Below are positions 21,471 to 21,906 of a DNA stretch of 21,906 bases, one piece after another; position 1 is the stretch's first letter, and each line of letters opens with the position of its first letter. The stretch is from an uncultured Bacilli bacterium (GTDB taxonomy: Bacteria; Bacillota_I; Bacilli_A; RF39; UBA660). A program made the translations under genes and the position numbers. The notes beneath the pieces were generated by a model, which saw only the letters and a list, made by a program, of their open reading frames with translations, had not been told where the DNA came from and did no database searches. The DNA is taken from contig CANRQD010000009.1 in NCBI GenBank assembly GCA_947632685.1, forward strand, positions 1 through 21,906, written 5' to 3'.

Positions 21471-21906
21471 ATGAACCCTATAATTAGAAAAAGAAAAATA
21501 GAAGATTCAACTGAGTTAGCACATTCTATTGCACTTGTTTGGAATACAACATATAAAGGAATTGTTGATGATGATTTTTTAAAGGGATTAATAGATCATG
21601 AAAAAGAAAATGCTGAAAGATTAAAAAATAATATAAATGATCAACAAGATTATTACGTTTTAACTTTACAGGACAAAATAATTGGTTGGATTTATTATAC
21701 TTTAGATAGTGATAAATATGAAAATGTCGCAGAAATACATTCTTTATATATTTTAAAAGAATATCAGAAAAATGGTTATGGCAGATTGTTATATGATTAT
21801 GCTGTTAAAAACATTATGGAAAAAGGAATAAAAAAGTTAATAATTGGTTGTTTAGATGGTAATCCTTCTAATAATTTTTATAAGCATCTAGGTGGAAAGT
21901 ATATAG
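21471..21906 (+). CDS. GNAT-family N-acetyltransferase (3' truncated by the window end)
   Basis: GNAT enzymes move an acetyl group from acetyl-CoA to an amine; the substrate is not predictable here. About 145 codons are visible. IRKRKIEDSTELAHSIALVWNTTYKG is a typical N-terminal alpha1-alpha2 region. IGWIYYTLD and AEIHSLYILKEYQKNGYGRLLYDYA form motif A with the acetyl-CoA loop QKNGYG. IIGCLDGNPSNNFYKHLGGKYI is the motif B region with the usual N..N.FY..LGG pattern. AAGGAG at 21456-21461 supports ATG 21471 over the in-frame ATG at 21462. Only the last strands should be missing. Confidence 0.85.
   Translation, partial: MNPIIRKRKIEDSTELAHSIALVWNTTYKGIVDDDFLKGLIDHEKENAERLKNNINDQQDYYVLTLQDKIIGWIYYTLDSDKYENVAEIHSLYILKEYQKNGYGRLLYDYAVKNIMEKGIKKLIIGCLDGNPSNNFYKHLGGKYI

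Overview
The window is a very AT-rich stretch (roughly three quarters A+T by eye) from a walled, low-GC Gram-positive bacterium. A class B sortase, an FtsEX/PcsB-type cell-wall hydrolase module, Bce/Yxd-type transporter genes and strong GGAGG-type ribosome sites point to Bacillota. An uncultured gut Bacilli lineage (RF39-like or related) is my best guess, but that is inference. UGA is a stop here: Trp is encoded by TGG, an intact RF2 gene carries the classic UGA frameshift, and the P-type ATPase gene ends in TGA. The genome therefore uses code 11 and not the Mycoplasma code 4.

Layout. (1) 1-2307: the end of an antimicrobial-peptide-type operon, with a truncated FtsX/BceB-like permease, a VanZ+RDD membrane protein whose 5' end looks frameshifted, and a YxeA-like (DUF1093) protein. 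(2) 2313-3443: a single gene for a YjbR/MmcQ domain followed by an EVE/PUA-like domain. (3) 3473-6561: two adjacent envelope-sensing modules. The first is one 451-aa protein (HTH, membrane helices, external domain). The second splits the same architecture into an HTH-membrane protein and a translationally coupled toast_rack-like beta-repeat protein. Both modules start from closely matching promoters that share a TTGCAACTAA block. (4) 6685-7770: an S66 LD-carboxypeptidase. (5) 7773-7860, minus strand: a candidate free-standing small RNA. (6) 7960-10888: prfB with programmed +1 frameshift, then two tandem YitT paralogues. (7) 10903-13763: ftsE-ftsX-pcsB-like, tightly coupled. (8) 13765-16193: a TPR-like gene converging on a minus-strand pair of sortase B and a Cys-cluster protein. 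(9) 16194-18251: a long AT-rich intergenic region, then cardiolipin synthase. (10) 18358-20883: a metal-resistance operon (CadC-type ArsR repressor, CadA-type P1B ATPase, separate HMA protein) with two TGAA-N6-TTCA operators. (11) 20961-21906: a DUF378 membrane protein, tRNA-Thr(CGU), and a GNAT acetyltransferase running off the end.

The common theme is the cell envelope: peptide-transporter remnants, stress-sensor modules, LD-carboxypeptidase, FtsEX-hydrolase, sortase and cardiolipin synthase. I see no mobile element, CRISPR array or phage. The most likely undescribed items are the paired HTH-membrane/toast_rack modules with their shared promoter, the minus-strand small RNA, and the Cys-cluster protein encoded behind the sortase.
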